64,000 bases of DNA, taken from Alphaproteobacteria bacterium (GTDB lineage: Bacteria; Pseudomonadota; Alphaproteobacteria; Caulobacterales; Hyphomonadaceae). The position numbers were made by a program, and so were the translations under genes. The stretch covers positions 155,450 through 219,449 of the forward strand of contig JAGWYJ010000001.1 of assembly GCA_018969425.1 (NCBI GenBank), read 5' to 3'. Below are positions 43,887 to 53,663 of this stretch, in pieces (within the stretch, counting starts at the first letter, position 1; each line of letters begins with the position of its first letter). A model generated the notes under the pieces. It saw nothing but the letters and a program-made list of their open reading frames with translations, made no database searches and was not told where the DNA came from.

Positions 43887-45179
43887 TCACAGAGCGGCGA
43901 AACGCCCACCCTCGTTCACTAAACGGACCAGGAGGGCTGACGGCGAATAGAGCGCGGGGTCCATCGAACTTACCTTTTGAAGAACGCGGTCTAGACCGAC
44001 GTGATCTCCAAGGAACATCGGCCCACCCTTGTCTGCCGGCCAGCCATAGCCATTGAGCCAGACTACGTCGATGTCGGATGAGCGCTGCGCCTTGCCCTCC
44101 TCGAGAATCTTCGCGCCCTCGTTGATCATCGGGAATATGCACTCCTCAATGATTTCCTCCTGGGTCGCCGTCCGCTTGGGGAGGCCTTTCTCAGCCACGA
44201 TCTCCCGGATCACGCCTTCAACGACCGGCGAGGGTCGACCGATCCGCTGGGCGTCATAGTCATAGAAACCAGCTCCCGTCTTCTGGCCGCGACGGTCCAT
44301 TTCGCACAGCCTGTCGCGGAGCGGGTTCTGCGTCTTTGCGCCGGGCTTCCAACCAATGTCGAGCCCAGCCAGATCGCTCATCTGAAACGGCCCCATCTTG
44401 AAGCCGAACGCGTTCAGCGCTGCGTCGATCTCCCACGGCATCACACCCTGATAGACAAGAGACTGAGCCGCCGACTGGCGCTTGGCGAGCATTCGGTTTC
44501 CAACAAACCCCGGACACACGCCAACCAGCGTTGCCACCTTTTCAATCTTCCGCGCGAGATCCATCGAGGTTGCGATAACGTCGGCGGATGTCTTCTCGCC
44601 GCGGACAATCTCAAGCAGCTTCATCACGTTCGCCGGTGAGAAGAAATGCAGACCGATGACGTCCTCGGGCCGACGGGTCACGGATGCGATCTCATCGATA
44701 TTGAGATAGGATGTGTTGCTCGCCAGGATGGCGCCCGGGCGGCAGATGGCGTCGAGGCGCCTAAAGACATCCTTTTTGATGTCCATGTCCTCAAATACCG
44801 CCTCAATCACCAGATCACAGTCCGCCAGAGCCTCGAGGCTGAGGGATCCCGAGAGGTGGCCCATGCGCACCGCCACCTCCTCAATCGGAAAGCGCCCCTT
44901 GGCGGCCGAGTTTTCGTAGTTTTTCCTGATCACCCCGAGACCGCGGTCGAGCGCATCCTGCTTCATCTCGACAATGCAAACGGGCACCCCCGCATTGGCG
45001 AAGTTCATGGATATTCCTCCGCCCATCGTCCCAGCTCCGATCACGCCAACCTTGCGGATCGGCCGAAGAGCGACGCCGGACGGCAGGCCGTCAACCACCC
45101 AGGCCTTTCGAGTCGCCTCCGAGATGTAAGCCGAGATTTCAGAAGCAGGTGCGGCAGGCGCGGTCAGAGACTGGGTCAT
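43887..45179 (-). CDS. 3-hydroxyacyl-CoA dehydrogenase
   Basis: 430 residues. The NAD-binding core starts at about residue 48 with [37 protein letters not shown] contains the catalytic His, the Glu-binding pair lies in the same helix, and [11 protein letters not shown] begins the C-terminal dimerisation domain, which is duplicated as in FadB/FadJ. The enoyl-CoA hydratase half found in FadB/FadJ is absent, but the ~45-residue N-terminus resembles the linker of those fused enzymes. It oxidises (S)-3-hydroxyacyl-CoA to 3-ketoacyl-CoA in beta-oxidation. No other beta-oxidation genes adjoin it. Confidence 0.92.
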   Translation of the reverse strand: MTQSLTAPAAPASEISAYISEATRKAWVVDGLPSGVALRPIRKVGVIGAGTMGGGISMNFANAGVPVCIVEMKQDALDRGLGVIRKNYENSAAKGRFPIEEVAVRMGHLSGSLSLEALADCDLVIEAVFEDMDIKKDVFRRLDAICRPGAILASNTSYLNIDEIASVTRRPEDVIGLHFFSPANVMKLLEIVRGEKTSADVIATSMDLARKIEKVATLVGVCPGFVGNRMLAKRQSAAQSLVYQGVMPWEIDAALNAFGFKMGPFQMSDLAGLDIGWKPGAKTQNPLRDRLCEMDRRGQKTGAGFYDYDAQRIGRPSPVVEGVIREIVAEKGLPKRTATQEEIIEECIFPMINEGAKILEEGKAQRSSDIDVVWLNGYGWPADKGGPMFLGDHVGLDRVLQKVSSMDPALYSPSALLVRLVNEGGRFAAL

Positions 45180-45381
45180 GGCGGATCCTCAATTTGGCTT
45201 TAGGCGGCGAAGAGCCGCCTCACGCAATTGCCGTCTTCCGTGCCGCGCCCCTGAAGCGACGTCAACATCTGCCGAACGTTCGAGACGCCCCCCCTTGCTG
45301 CAGGCCTGGAGCCGGGCCAGCCTGAGCGTATCTGAGGCCTGAGAATGGCTGCTCGTCCGCGATACAGAGGAGAAGACCGAC

Positions 45382-45960
45382 ATGAGACTATCCGCCCCTC
45401 GAATTGCGCCCCTGGAGGATGGCCGGTTCAGCGACGAGCAACGAGCGATTGCCGAAACACAGCGGGGGCGGGATGGTCGGCTGCTGAACATCTTTCGAAC
45501 GCTCGCCCATGCGCCCGAGGCTCTGAAATCCTTTCTCGCCTGGGGCGGTTACATCCTTTCCGACCGCAATTCTCTGCCTCCGCGCGAAAGGGAATTGGCG
45601 ATCCTGCGCATCGGCTACCTCTGCCGGTCAGGGTATGAATGGACGCAACACCACCGCATCGGCCTCCGGTGCGGACTATCAGCCGAGGACATCGAACGGA
45701 TCAAGGCCGGCGCCGCCGCCGACGGCTGGACCCGCGCTGAGCGCTCGCTTCTGGCGGCTTGCGATGAGCTTCATACGGGCCAATTCATCGAGGAGCCTAC
45801 CTGGAAAGCCCTTCTCGCCGATTACTCCCCAAGACAGGCTATGGACCTCGTGATGACCGCTGGCCAGTATACGCAGGTCTGCATGATGCTGAATTCATTC
45901 GGTATCCAGCTCGATGAGGGTCAGGTCCTGGATCCCGACCTTGATCGGAGGAAAGGCTGA
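45382..45960 (+). CDS. Carboxymuconolactone decarboxylase family protein (AhpD-like fold)
   Basis: 192 residues. The CMD domain (about 50-130) contains ELAILRIGYLCRSGYEWTQH, the core of the family with Cys plus an EWxxHxxIG pattern, and GLRCGLSAEDIERIKAG. It lacks the CxxC of AhpD peroxidase proteins, so decarboxylase- or isomerase-like action is more likely than peroxidase, but the function is not established. The SDR gene starts 1 bp after its stop (ATG at 45962), showing tight coupling. CMD-SDR pairs occur in catabolism of aromatic or cyclic compounds, but no other pathway genes are near. Confidence 0.82.
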   Translation: MRLSAPRIAPLEDGRFSDEQRAIAETQRGRDGRLLNIFRTLAHAPEALKSFLAWGGYILSDRNSLPPRERELAILRIGYLCRSGYEWTQHHRIGLRCGLSAEDIERIKAGAAADGWTRAERSLLAACDELHTGQFIEEPTWKALLADYSPRQAMDLVMTAGQYTQVCMMLNSFGIQLDEGQVLDPDLDRRKG

Positions 45961-45961
45961 G

Positions 45962-46759
45962 ATGACCCGACGTATTGAGGGGAGTAAGGCGATTATCGTC
46001 GGCGCAGGCCAGACCCCGGGAGAAACAATTGGAAACGGTCGGGCGACGGCTCTGCTGTTCGCACGCGAGGGAGCGCATGTATGCTGCGCCGATATCAACC
46101 TCGAGAGTGCAGAAGAGACCGCTCACCTTGTCACCGAGGCTGGGGGACAGGCCTCAGCCATCCAGGTCGACGTATCGCGCAGCGCCGATTGCGCCCGTCT
46201 GATTGAACAGGCTTTCCCCCGAGACGGATCGATCGATATTCTGGTCAACAATGTGGGGATTGGAGCAGGCGACGCTCCAGCGCACGCCATCGAAGAAGAG
46301 GTGTTTGATCGCATCCTCGCGACCAACCTGAAATCCATGGCGATGACCATCCGTCATGCCCTTCCCCGGATGCGAGCCCAGAGGAACGGCGTCATCCTGA
46401 ATATCTCGTCGGTCGCCTCGCTCGGGGGCCACAATATGATGGCCTACGAGGTCTCAAAGGCTGGAGTTAACAGACTGACGCTCTCTGTCGCCCTCTCGAA
46501 TGCGCGTTATGGAGTGCGGTGTAACGCGATACTACCGGGCCTGATGGATACGCCGATGGCTATAGCGGGCCACTCAAAGGCCCGGGGCGTTACTCCGGAA
46601 ACTCTTCGACAGGAGCGCCATAAGCGCGTGCCGATGGGCCATATGGGGACCGGGTGGGATACCGCTAAGGCAGCGCTCTTTCTGTGTTCATCCGACGCCG
46701 AGTTCATCACCGGGGTCATGCTGCCGGTTGACGGCGGCATGTCTGCCCGTGTCGGATGA
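45962..46759 (+). CDS. SDR family oxidoreductase (GxGQTPGxTxGNG variant)
   Basis: 265 residues from ATG 45962, one base after the preceding stop. The nucleotide motif is unusual: VGAGQTPGETIGNGRA replaces the usual TGxxxGxG with an insert, a pattern known from a subgroup of alphaproteobacterial SDRs. The rest is classical: ADINLES (NAD preference), VNNVGIG, the catalytic Ser in NISSVASLGG, Tyr and Lys in YEVSKAG, and LPVDGGMSARVG at the end. The substrate is unknown but is presumably shared with the coupled carboxymuconolactone-decarboxylase-like protein, suggesting a two-step catabolic conversion. Confidence 0.87.
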   Translation: MTRRIEGSKAIIVGAGQTPGETIGNGRATALLFAREGAHVCCADINLESAEETAHLVTEAGGQASAIQVDVSRSADCARLIEQAFPRDGSIDILVNNVGIGAGDAPAHAIEEEVFDRILATNLKSMAMTIRHALPRMRAQRNGVILNISSVASLGGHNMMAYEVSKAGVNRLTLSVALSNARYGVRCNAILPGLMDTPMAIAGHSKARGVTPETLRQERHKRVPMGHMGTGWDTAKAALFLCSSDAEFITGVMLPVDGGMSARVG

Positions 46760-46819
46760 ACGCCGGCTGCGACGCTTGGACGGCTGGACCTCCGGTCACG
46801 GCCGGGCGACACCCAAGTC

Positions 46820-47221
46820 ATGATATCCGGTTCAGAGCTCCCTAAACGCGACGTCTGGCTTTCCATCCGGAGAGGCCTAAGGCTTCGATGCCCGAGTTGC
46901 GGAGAGGGCTCTGTGCTGGAAGGGTATCTCAAACCCCGAGCCGCCTGCCCCCACTGCGGAGAGGATATGGGTCCTCTTCGGGCGGATGACGGACCGGCAT
47001 GGGCCACGATCCTCCTGGTGGGCCATCTCGTATCACCCGCCTTTATCATTTTCGCCAGACCCGACGCGGCGGATACGCTCGGCCCCTTTCTTCTCATTGC
47101 GGGTCTGGTCCTTGTCCTGACCCTCCTCATTCTCCCACGCATGAAGGGTCTCTTCATGGGAGCCATATGGGCCTCACGGGCCGGAGACGCCTCGGGCGCT
47201 CAAGACAACAGTCACCGCTGA
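46820..47221 (+). CDS. DUF983 family membrane protein
   Basis: 133 residues. An N-terminal double CPxC-type zinc ribbon, RLRCPSCGEGSVLEGY and then AACPHCGEDMG, is followed by two hydrophobic helices (about 60-78 and 82-105). This matches DUF983, a small family common in alphaproteobacteria, sometimes near cytochrome c oxidase assembly genes, without a proven role. Here the neighbours are an SDR and an RND pump, so context does not help. The C-terminus is hydrophilic. ATG 46820 is the natural start. Confidence 0.85.
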   Translation: MISGSELPKRDVWLSIRRGLRLRCPSCGEGSVLEGYLKPRAACPHCGEDMGPLRADDGPAWATILLVGHLVSPAFIIFARPDAADTLGPFLLIAGLVLVLTLLILPRMKGLFMGAIWASRAGDASGAQDNSHR

Positions 47222-47288
47222 GAGCGACTTCGACACAACCGTCTGAGGCGGCAGCGCTCAGTCAAACACCTAAGATCGCCAGGAAGCC

Positions 47289-50200
47289 TCAGAGCTCACC
47301 GCTGCGAAGAAGTTCATCATCCTCAGGCGTACGCGGGGTCGTGAGACGAGCCGCCTTTGGATTCAGCCAGCGTTCAAAGTCGTCAACGATCTTATAGACC
47401 GCCGGCACCAGAACAAGCGACAGAACGGTCGAGGAAATCAGGCCTCCGATCACGGCAACCGCCATCGGCTGTCGGAAGTCGGCTCCCTCGCCAATACCGA
47501 GGGCGGTCGGAAGCATTCCCGCAGACATGGCGACCGTGGTCATCACAATCGGCCGAGCCCTCTCGCGACACGCAGCGATAAGAGCGTCCCTTGCGGAGTG
47601 ACCCTCGCGTTCAGCTTCGATTGCGAACTCCACGAGAAGGATGGAGTTCTTCGCCGCCAGACCCAACAGCATCAACATGCCAATCAGGACTGGCATGGTC
47701 ACGTCGAGCTGGGTCACGAAAAGCGCGATCACCGCTCCTGAGAACGACAGGGGAAGCGCCGATAGAATAACCACAGGCTTAAAGATCGAGCGGAACAGGA
47801 GAACGAGCACGCAATAGATGAATGCGACGCCGGCCAGCATGGCGAAGACAATCCCCCCGAACAGCTCGCCCATCGCCCGTTCCTGTCCGATCGAGGCGCG
47901 TTTGACGTCCGGAGGCAGATTTCGGATCGTCGGAGTGGCGTTGATCGCCGCCGTTGCGACGCCGGCTGCAACACCAGAGGCGTAGTCGGCCTGAACGGAC
48001 GCGCGACGCTCCCTATCAAAACGCTGAATCTTTCCCGGCCCAGGCGCGAAGGTGATGTCCGCAACCGCTCCGAGCGTTGTCATCCCACCATCCCGCGTCG
48101 GGACACGAAGGTTCTCAAGTACGCGCAGATCCGTTCTCACTTCCTCAGGCAAACGGACGCGAATAGGTAACCGTCGCTTCCCTTCCGAAAATTTCGCGGA
48201 ATTCGCCTCGATGTCGCCTGTTGTCGCGATACGCGCCACCGCGGCGATGGCATCTGCGGACACATTGAGGCGAGCCGCCTCGGCAGGCCTCGGCCGAATG
48301 ATCAGCTCAGGACCGGGAGGGGCTGGCGACAAACGCGGATTGCTTACTTCCGGAACGGCTCGCAAGTCCTGCAAGAGTGACAGCTGCGCCTTCTGAAGCG
48401 CATCGACATTCTCGCTGGACAGGATGACATCGACATCGGTCGATCCCCCGCCCGGCCCCGCCTCAGAGGATGCGACCCGGATATCAGGGATTCGAAACAG
48501 CGCCGGCTGAACCTTCTGCCGGATCTCGTCCGTCGAAAGCGTACGCTCCTCCTTGAGAACCGCCGTCGCGCGGCCGCTCGCCAGATTGCCGTTCGCTCCG
48601 CTGGATCCCACGACGATGAAGACATGCTCCACATCCGGTTCAGCCAGGAGAATATCCGTCAACTCCCCCGCCGCACGCTGCATGCTCGAACGCGTCGTCC
48701 CTGGAGGACCCTCGAGCGAGAAGTCGACATAGCCTGGATCCTCTGTCGGAATGAATCCAGCCGGCACCATCGACCCAATGGCGATCGCCCCAAAAAACGA
48801 GATCGCGCCCAGAACCGAGGCGAGCCACGGATGATCGACACACCAAACGAGCGACCCCTCGTAGAAGCGGGGAAGACGCCGAGCATCATGAAGCGATGTC
48901 GCCGGCTTGAGGAAGTAGGCTGCCATCAACGGGGTGACCAGGCGGGCGACGAGCAGGGAGAAGGTGACGGCGACAGCCACCGTTATGCCGAACTCCTTGA
49001 AGAACTGTCCGGATATGCCTTTGATGAAAGACACGGGAAGAAAAACGACTGCGATCGCAGCAGTCGTGGCGACCACAGCAAGGCCGATCGCGTCAGCGCC
49101 TTCCATGGCAGCCCGAAACGGGGTCGCCCCCGCCTGTGTCCGCTTCTGGATGTTCTCGATCTCGACGATGGCGTCGTCGACGAGGATTCCGATCACAAGG
49201 GTCAGTCCCAGAAGCGTAACGACGTTGAGACTGAAGCCCATCGTTCCAATTACGAAAAAGGTCGGGATCAGAGACAGCGGCATGGCGGTCGCCGCGATCA
49301 GCGTCGAACGCCAGTCCCTCAGAAAAAAGAAGACCACCAGCGCGGCGAGAAACATTCCCTCGAGAAGGACGTGGACGGTCGCCTCGTAATTCGCACGCGT
49401 ATCGTCGACGATCGACACGATCTTTGTGACCGTGACCCCAGGATTGGCAGCCAGAAGCCGATCCAGCGCCTCCTTGACCCCGTCATCGACCTGAACCTCA
49501 CTGGCTTCGTCGACTTTGATAACCTGAAAGCCGACAACCGGACGACCGTCGAGACGCGCGAAACCTCGTTCTTCGCCGGAACCGTCGCCGACATCGGCCA
49601 CATCCGAAAGCCGCACATAGGCCCCGGTCCGCAGGGGAATCGTGAGGTTCCGAAGCTCCTCAACTGTCGCTGTCTCATTGAGCACACGAACTGTGCTTTC
49701 CGCGCCCCCAACTTCGGCGCGGCCGCCGCCGTAATTGCGGAAGTTCTGCCGGAGCGCATCGTTGATCTGAGCGGCGGTGACCCCGAGAGCCCCCATCCGG
49801 ACCGGATCCAGGGTCACGTTGATCTCGCGATTCACGCCTCCGATCCGGGAGACCTGGCCAACGCCTGGAACGGTCTGGAGGGTTCTCGCCAGGGTGTCGT
49901 CGATGAACCATGACAGGCTGGTTGGCGACATAGACGGAGCGGAGACCGCATAAGTCACAATCGGCAGGCCCGTGAAGTCGAGGGCGTCCACCCGGGGCGG
50001 CTCAATGCCAGCGGGCAGCTCGATGCGAATCTGATCGATCTTGGAGCGTACCTCGTCCTTCACCTTCTCGATCGGGGTGCCGATGTTGAACTGAACAAGC
50101 GTCTGAGAAACGCCAAGGCTCACGTCCGAGGTAATGGATTCCACGCTTGGAATGCCCGAGATCGCATTCTCCACCAGGCGCGTGACCTGGTTCTCCATTT

Positions 50201-50378
50201 CTGTCGGAGCCGCGCCATCCTGGACCACGGTCACCGCTACGACGGGAAAAGCGACGTTTGGGAATTGTTTGATCGGCAATTCAAAGTAGGCGATCAGGCC
50301 TGCAACCGTTGCGACAGCGAAAGCCACAACAACGGGAATGGGGTTTCGGATAGCCCAGCTGGAAATCTGCAGGTTCAT
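47289..50378 (-). CDS. RND family efflux permease (HAE-1/AcrB-type)
   Basis: 1029 residues, the normal length of AcrB-type pumps. The N-terminal helix and the periplasmic porter domain are standard. The transmembrane core has the TM4 region VVTLLGLTLVIGILVDDAIVEIENI, where two Asp residues form the proton relay; other landmarks are AVVATTAAIAVVFLPVSFI and the second-half counterpart LLGLAAKNSILLVEFAIEA. It exports drugs, bile salts, hydrophobic compounds or metabolites with proton antiport across both membranes. Its ATG overlaps the adaptor stop (TCAT at 50375-50378), so the two are coupled. An outer membrane factor is missing from the window. Confidence 0.95.
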   Translation of the reverse strand: MNLQISSWAIRNPIPVVVAFAVATVAGLIAYFELPIKQFPNVAFPVVAVTVVQDGAAPTEMENQVTRLVENAISGIPSVESITSDVSLGVSQTLVQFNIGTPIEKVKDEVRSKIDQIRIELPAGIEPPRVDALDFTGLPIVTYAVSAPSMSPTSLSWFIDDTLARTLQTVPGVGQVSRIGGVNREINVTLDPVRMGALGVTAAQINDALRQNFRNYGGGRAEVGGAESTVRVLNETATVEELRNLTIPLRTGAYVRLSDVADVGDGSGEERGFARLDGRPVVGFQVIKVDEASEVQVDDGVKEALDRLLAANPGVTVTKIVSIVDDTRANYEATVHVLLEGMFLAALVVFFFLRDWRSTLIAATAMPLSLIPTFFVIGTMGFSLNVVTLLGLTLVIGILVDDAIVEIENIQKRTQAGATPFRAAMEGADAIGLAVVATTAAIAVVFLPVSFIKGISGQFFKEFGITVAVAVTFSLLVARLVTPLMAAYFLKPATSLHDARRLPRFYEGSLVWCVDHPWLASVLGAISFFGAIAIGSMVPAGFIPTEDPGYVDFSLEGPPGTTRSSMQRAAGELTDILLAEPDVEHVFIVVGSSGANGNLASGRATAVLKEERTLSTDEIRQKVQPALFRIPDIRVASSEAGPGGGSTDVDVILSSENVDALQKAQLSLLQDLRAVPEVSNPRLSPAPPGPELIIRPRPAEAARLNVSADAIAAVARIATTGDIEANSAKFSEGKRRLPIRVRLPEEVRTDLRVLENLRVPTRDGGMTTLGAVADITFAPGPGKIQRFDRERRASVQADYASGVAAGVATAAINATPTIRNLPPDVKRASIGQERAMGELFGGIVFAMLAGVAFIYCVLVLLFRSIFKPVVILSALPLSFSGAVIALFVTQLDVTMPVLIGMLMLLGLAAKNSILLVEFAIEAEREGHSARDALIAACRERARPIVMTTVAMSAGMLPTALGIGEGADFRQPMAVAVIGGLISSTVLSLVLVPAVYKIVDDFERWLNPKAARLTTPRTPEDDELLRSGEL

Positions 50379-51496
50379 CGTCCTGCGCCCTCGTCCGAGC
50401 CGACCTCTTCGAGGGGAAGGATCACATCGCCATCGAGCGTGAACGCTGAGCCGGTCGCCAGAACCATCGAGCCGGCCTCCGGCCCTTCCAGCAGCTGGAT
50501 GAACTCGCCCATACGCCGACCCAGGCGCACGCCGACCTTGGAGACCTTGCCTCCCTCGCCGACGGCCATTACCGACGGCCCGCCGGCTTCATAGCGAATA
50601 GCGCTCACTGGAACGGTCAGGGCGGACTGCACCACGCCTTTGAAGGTCGCTTCGGCGAACCCTCCAGGCCTGAGGTCCGGATCATAGGGTAATTCGATAC
50701 GGGCGCGTCCCAGGCCGGTCGCAGCCTCCAGACGTGGGCTGACGAAGCGCACCTTGCCTTCGATCGACTTTCCGGTGGGCAACTGGACGCGGGCAACCTC
50801 CCCAGGCTGAATCTGAGCCAGGGAGATTCCTGGCATCTCGGCATCGAGCTCGACGAGCCCGCCGCGCGCGATGCGGAAATAAGGCGTAGCGCCCCCAACG
50901 CTCGAGATGTCTCCCGGACGCAGCGAACGCTGGAGGATCTGACCGGCAACCGGCGCTCGTAGCACCATGCGAGCTTCCCGAGCCTGCATTTCCTGAACCA
51001 TCGCGCTGGCTGCGAGAACGCTGGCCTCCGCGCTCATGACCTCCATTCGCCGCTGCTCGAGCAGCTCCTTGGAAAAGGCGCCCGCCGCTTCGAGGCTCTG
51101 GGCCCGCTCAAACTGAGACCGCTTGAACTCCGACGACGCCTTCTGCTGGGCCAGCGACGCTTCGGCCTGCGCGATCTGGGCGCGCAGGAGCGTGTCATCC
51201 ATACGGGCGAGGGGCTGGCCCTGCTTAACCCAGTCGCCCTCGTCCACCAAAACCGCCTGAACACGGTATCCCATGAGCTCGGAGCTGACCGCCGCTTCCT
51301 CACGAACGACCAGCCTGCCGGTCGCAATCATGTCCTCGGACACGTCCCTCATCGCCACTCGAACGACCCGCATGGTCTGGACCGCCGTCTGAACCGCGCC
51401 TTCCCGTTCACCCGCAGGCGCAGGTTTCTGGCCGCACGCGTTCAAGGACAGGGCGGCCAGACCGACCCCGGCGATCGTGATCATGCGGTACGTCAT
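50375..51496 (-). CDS. RND efflux periplasmic adaptor lipoprotein (HlyD/AcrA family)
   Basis: 373 residues from ATG 51496, with GAGGA 7 bases before it; an open frame upstream reads as nonsense. Lipobox LNAC (Cys22). A lipoyl/barrel-sandwich segment GYRVQAVLVDEGDWVKQGQP and its partner half RMVLRAPVAGQILQRSLRPG enclose an alpha-hairpin (about 105-175, Ala/Gln/Glu-rich). The beta-barrel and membrane-proximal domains follow (PGGFAEATFKGVVQSALTVP). It joins the permease to an outer-membrane channel. It lies 222 bp from the divergent TetR gene, which probably represses it. Confidence 0.93.
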   Translation of the reverse strand: MTYRMITIAGVGLAALSLNACGQKPAPAGEREGAVQTAVQTMRVVRVAMRDVSEDMIATGRLVVREEAAVSSELMGYRVQAVLVDEGDWVKQGQPLARMDDTLLRAQIAQAEASLAQQKASSEFKRSQFERAQSLEAAGAFSKELLEQRRMEVMSAEASVLAASAMVQEMQAREARMVLRAPVAGQILQRSLRPGDISSVGGATPYFRIARGGLVELDAEMPGISLAQIQPGEVARVQLPTGKSIEGKVRFVSPRLEAATGLGRARIELPYDPDLRPGGFAEATFKGVVQSALTVPVSAIRYEAGGPSVMAVGEGGKVSKVGVRLGRRMGEFIQLLEGPEAGSMVLATGSAFTLDGDVILPLEEVGSDEGAGR

Positions 51497-51686
51497 CTTG
51501 CGGTCCTCAGGCGTTTGTCTCGGTTTCGCCCGAGCGTCGCCCCACCCTTTCGGGGCGCCGCCCGGCGGCCCCCTCGCCCTGTTTCGGGTCAAGGGAGCCG
51601 GAAGTCGGGGGAGGCTCTTGTCATTACGGAAACTCTGGGGTTTCCTTACCGCGATCGGTGTCGCGTGAAAATATGGCGATGTCGTT

Positions 51687-51699
51687 AAGTCGTTCACTT
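51687..51699. promoter_or_regulatory. Possible TetR operator
   Basis: AAGT-CGTTC-ACTT is a palindrome with a 5-base spacer, flanked by TTA and TAA. It lies 18 bases before the TetR start and on the divergent side of the RND pair. The short half-sites make it weak evidence, but the site is where an autoregulating TetR repressor would be expected. Confidence 0.35.
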
Positions 51700-51717
51700 T
51701 AATGTGCTGGATACGTC

Positions 51718-52332
51718 TTGGATCGCCACGAGGATCACATTTCCGCCTCTACGCTTCGGGAACGCATCCTGACGGCTGCCCGGAGCGTTTTTCTGGATGG
51801 GCCGCCCGAACAAGCGACCATGGACGCTGTCGCGCAGGCCGCCGGCATGTCCAAGAAGACCATTTACCGGGAATTTCGCAGCCAGTTCGAGCTGCTCGCC
51901 TGCCTGCTTGACGACAAGGTCGCGGATCTTTCCGCCTTCCCCCGGCCGGAAACCACCGACGATCTGCCCGATCACCTGCTCGCTCTCCTCATGCGCTTCG
52001 CAAGCTCCATGACCTCTCCCCGGTCCATGGCCCTGATACGGCTTATGGTCGCCGAGGCCCGCCGCTATCCGGACCTTGCCAGCCGGCGCCCGGCACGGGG
52101 CCGAGCCGCGCCGATCATCGCCGACTGGCTATCAGACCCGGCGGTCCAGGAACGATACGACATCGACGACCCGATGGAGGCGGCGGCCATGCTGGTGGGT
52201 ATGGTGACCCAGGATGCGGCGGTTCGGCTGCTGATCCGGGGAGAAGACCCGCTGCCTGCCGGGGTGATTGAGGCGCGCGTGCGAAAGGCGGTGTCGATTT
52301 TTCTGAAGGGATGCCTTCGCGAGACGCCCTGA
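51718..52332 (+). CDS. TetR/AcrR family transcriptional regulator
   Basis: 204 residues from TTG 51718. The DNA-binding N-terminus reads RILTAARSVFLDG and then TMDAVAQAAGMSKKTIYREF, a standard TetR helix-turn-helix with the KKTIYxEF recognition end. The C-terminal ligand domain is helical with a FlhF-like hydrophobic core (ALIRLMVAEARR). It is divergent from the RND adaptor-permease pair and most likely represses it and itself, being released by a pump substrate. The start is uncertain because TTG is rare; GTG or ATG codons upstream are not in frame. A small palindrome lies immediately upstream. Confidence 0.87.
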   Translation: MDRHEDHISASTLRERILTAARSVFLDGPPEQATMDAVAQAAGMSKKTIYREFRSQFELLACLLDDKVADLSAFPRPETTDDLPDHLLALLMRFASSMTSPRSMALIRLMVAEARRYPDLASRRPARGRAAPIIADWLSDPAVQERYDIDDPMEAAAMLVGMVTQDAAVRLLIRGEDPLPAGVIEARVRKAVSIFLKGCLRETP

Positions 52333-52521
52333 GCCTCACGGCGGACACGAAGAGCAGGGACGACCGTCGGGAGGCGATCAAGGGGCTTTTTCTGCGATTA
52401 GCGCATCAGCGATGGTCAGGTCAGCAAGCTCCATCTTCCGTCCGAAGGCGGAGCCCGCTAAAATCAGTCCGACAGCGCCAATCGTCCCTCTCTTCCCCGA
52501 TCCTCCAACCAGGTATCGTTC

Positions 52522-53583
52522 ATGCCCGCAGCCTCCATCCTTCCCGTCATCATGTCCGGCGGCTCGGGAACACGTCTATGGCCTCTCTCCACCTCTGAGC
52601 AACCCAAGCAGTTTCACGCGCTGGGCGCAAAGCGGACCATGATCCAGGAAACGGCTCTTCGGCTGACCTCGTCAGACCCCGGCCTCAACATTCTCGCTCC
52701 CGCCATTATCGGAAATGTCCGGCACGCAGACCTGATCGCCTCGCAGCTTGACGCAGTCGGCGTGTCGCCCACCTTCACAGCTCTTGAGCCTGTCGGACGC
52801 AACACCGCCGCCACAGCCGCCGCCGCTGCGCTGCTTGCCCTCGAATATGCGCCCGAAGCTCTGGTGCTCCTGATGCCGGCAGACCATGTGGTGGCTAATC
52901 CTGCAGCCTTCCTGCGCGCCATATCTGTCAGCGCCGAAACCGCAAAAACCCAGATCGTCACCTTCGGAATGCGCCCCAAGGGGCCCGAGACAGGCTACGG
53001 GTACATTCGTCAGGGCGGAGCCCTCGCAGAAGGAGTATTTGAGGTTTCAGCATTTCGGGAAAAGCCAAGCCGGGAGGTGGCTGAGAGCTATCTCAGGGAA
53101 GGAGGCTATAGCTGGAATTCAGGCGTCTTTTTCTTCGACCCGACCGTCATGCTGGGAGAGTTCTCACTTACATCGCCCGATATTCGTGACGGGACACGCG
53201 ATGCGCTCAAGCACGCGGTGCGTCATGACCGAACGCTTCTTATCGACGCCCAGACCTTTGCAACTGTCCGCTCAGCGCCGTTCGACATTGCGGTCATGGA
53301 AGCGACGCAACGAGCGGCCGTGACGCCCTGCGACATCGGATGGGCGGACGTCGGATCATGGTCGGAACTCTGGCGTCTGTCCGAACAGGACGCCTCCGGA
53401 AATGTTGCAATCGGACCATCATTCATTCTGGACGGCTCCGACAATCTCGTGCGCTCTGAGGGCATTCATGTGTCTGTCGCAGGCGTCAGCGGCCTCGTGG
53501 TGGTCGCCACCACGGACGGCATTCTTATCATTCCAAAAGATAGAGCCCAGGACGTCGGGAAACTCATCCCCAGGAGCAAGTAG
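52522..53583 (+). CDS. manC: Mannose-1-phosphate guanylyltransferase
   Basis: 353 residues, the short nucleotidyltransferase-only form without a phosphomannose isomerase domain. The N-terminal motif MSGGSGTRLWPLSTSEQPKQ binds GTP and Mg2+. LVLLMPADHVVAN, the FREKPSREVAESYL sugar-binding motif (K in the substrate site) and YSWNSGVFFF follow. It makes GDP-mannose from mannose-1-phosphate and GTP, feeding polysaccharide or lipid-linked mannosylation. The GT87-type glycosyltransferase at the other end of the window could use a polyprenyl sugar derived from this pool, but that link is only a guess. Also called cpsB/xanB in other systems. Confidence 0.93.
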   Translation: MPAASILPVIMSGGSGTRLWPLSTSEQPKQFHALGAKRTMIQETALRLTSSDPGLNILAPAIIGNVRHADLIASQLDAVGVSPTFTALEPVGRNTAATAAAAALLALEYAPEALVLLMPADHVVANPAAFLRAISVSAETAKTQIVTFGMRPKGPETGYGYIRQGGALAEGVFEVSAFREKPSREVAESYLREGGYSWNSGVFFFDPTVMLGEFSLTSPDIRDGTRDALKHAVRHDRTLLIDAQTFATVRSAPFDIAVMEATQRAAVTPCDIGWADVGSWSELWRLSEQDASGNVAIGPSFILDGSDNLVRSEGIHVSVAGVSGLVVVATTDGILIIPKDRAQDVGKLIPRSK

Positions 53584-53663
53584 CCGACAAGACGCCGGCT
53601 TCTTTCTGTTCACCCCCCGTCGCTCGACTGGCGAACATGCTTCGAGGCAGTCCGCCAGCTGCG

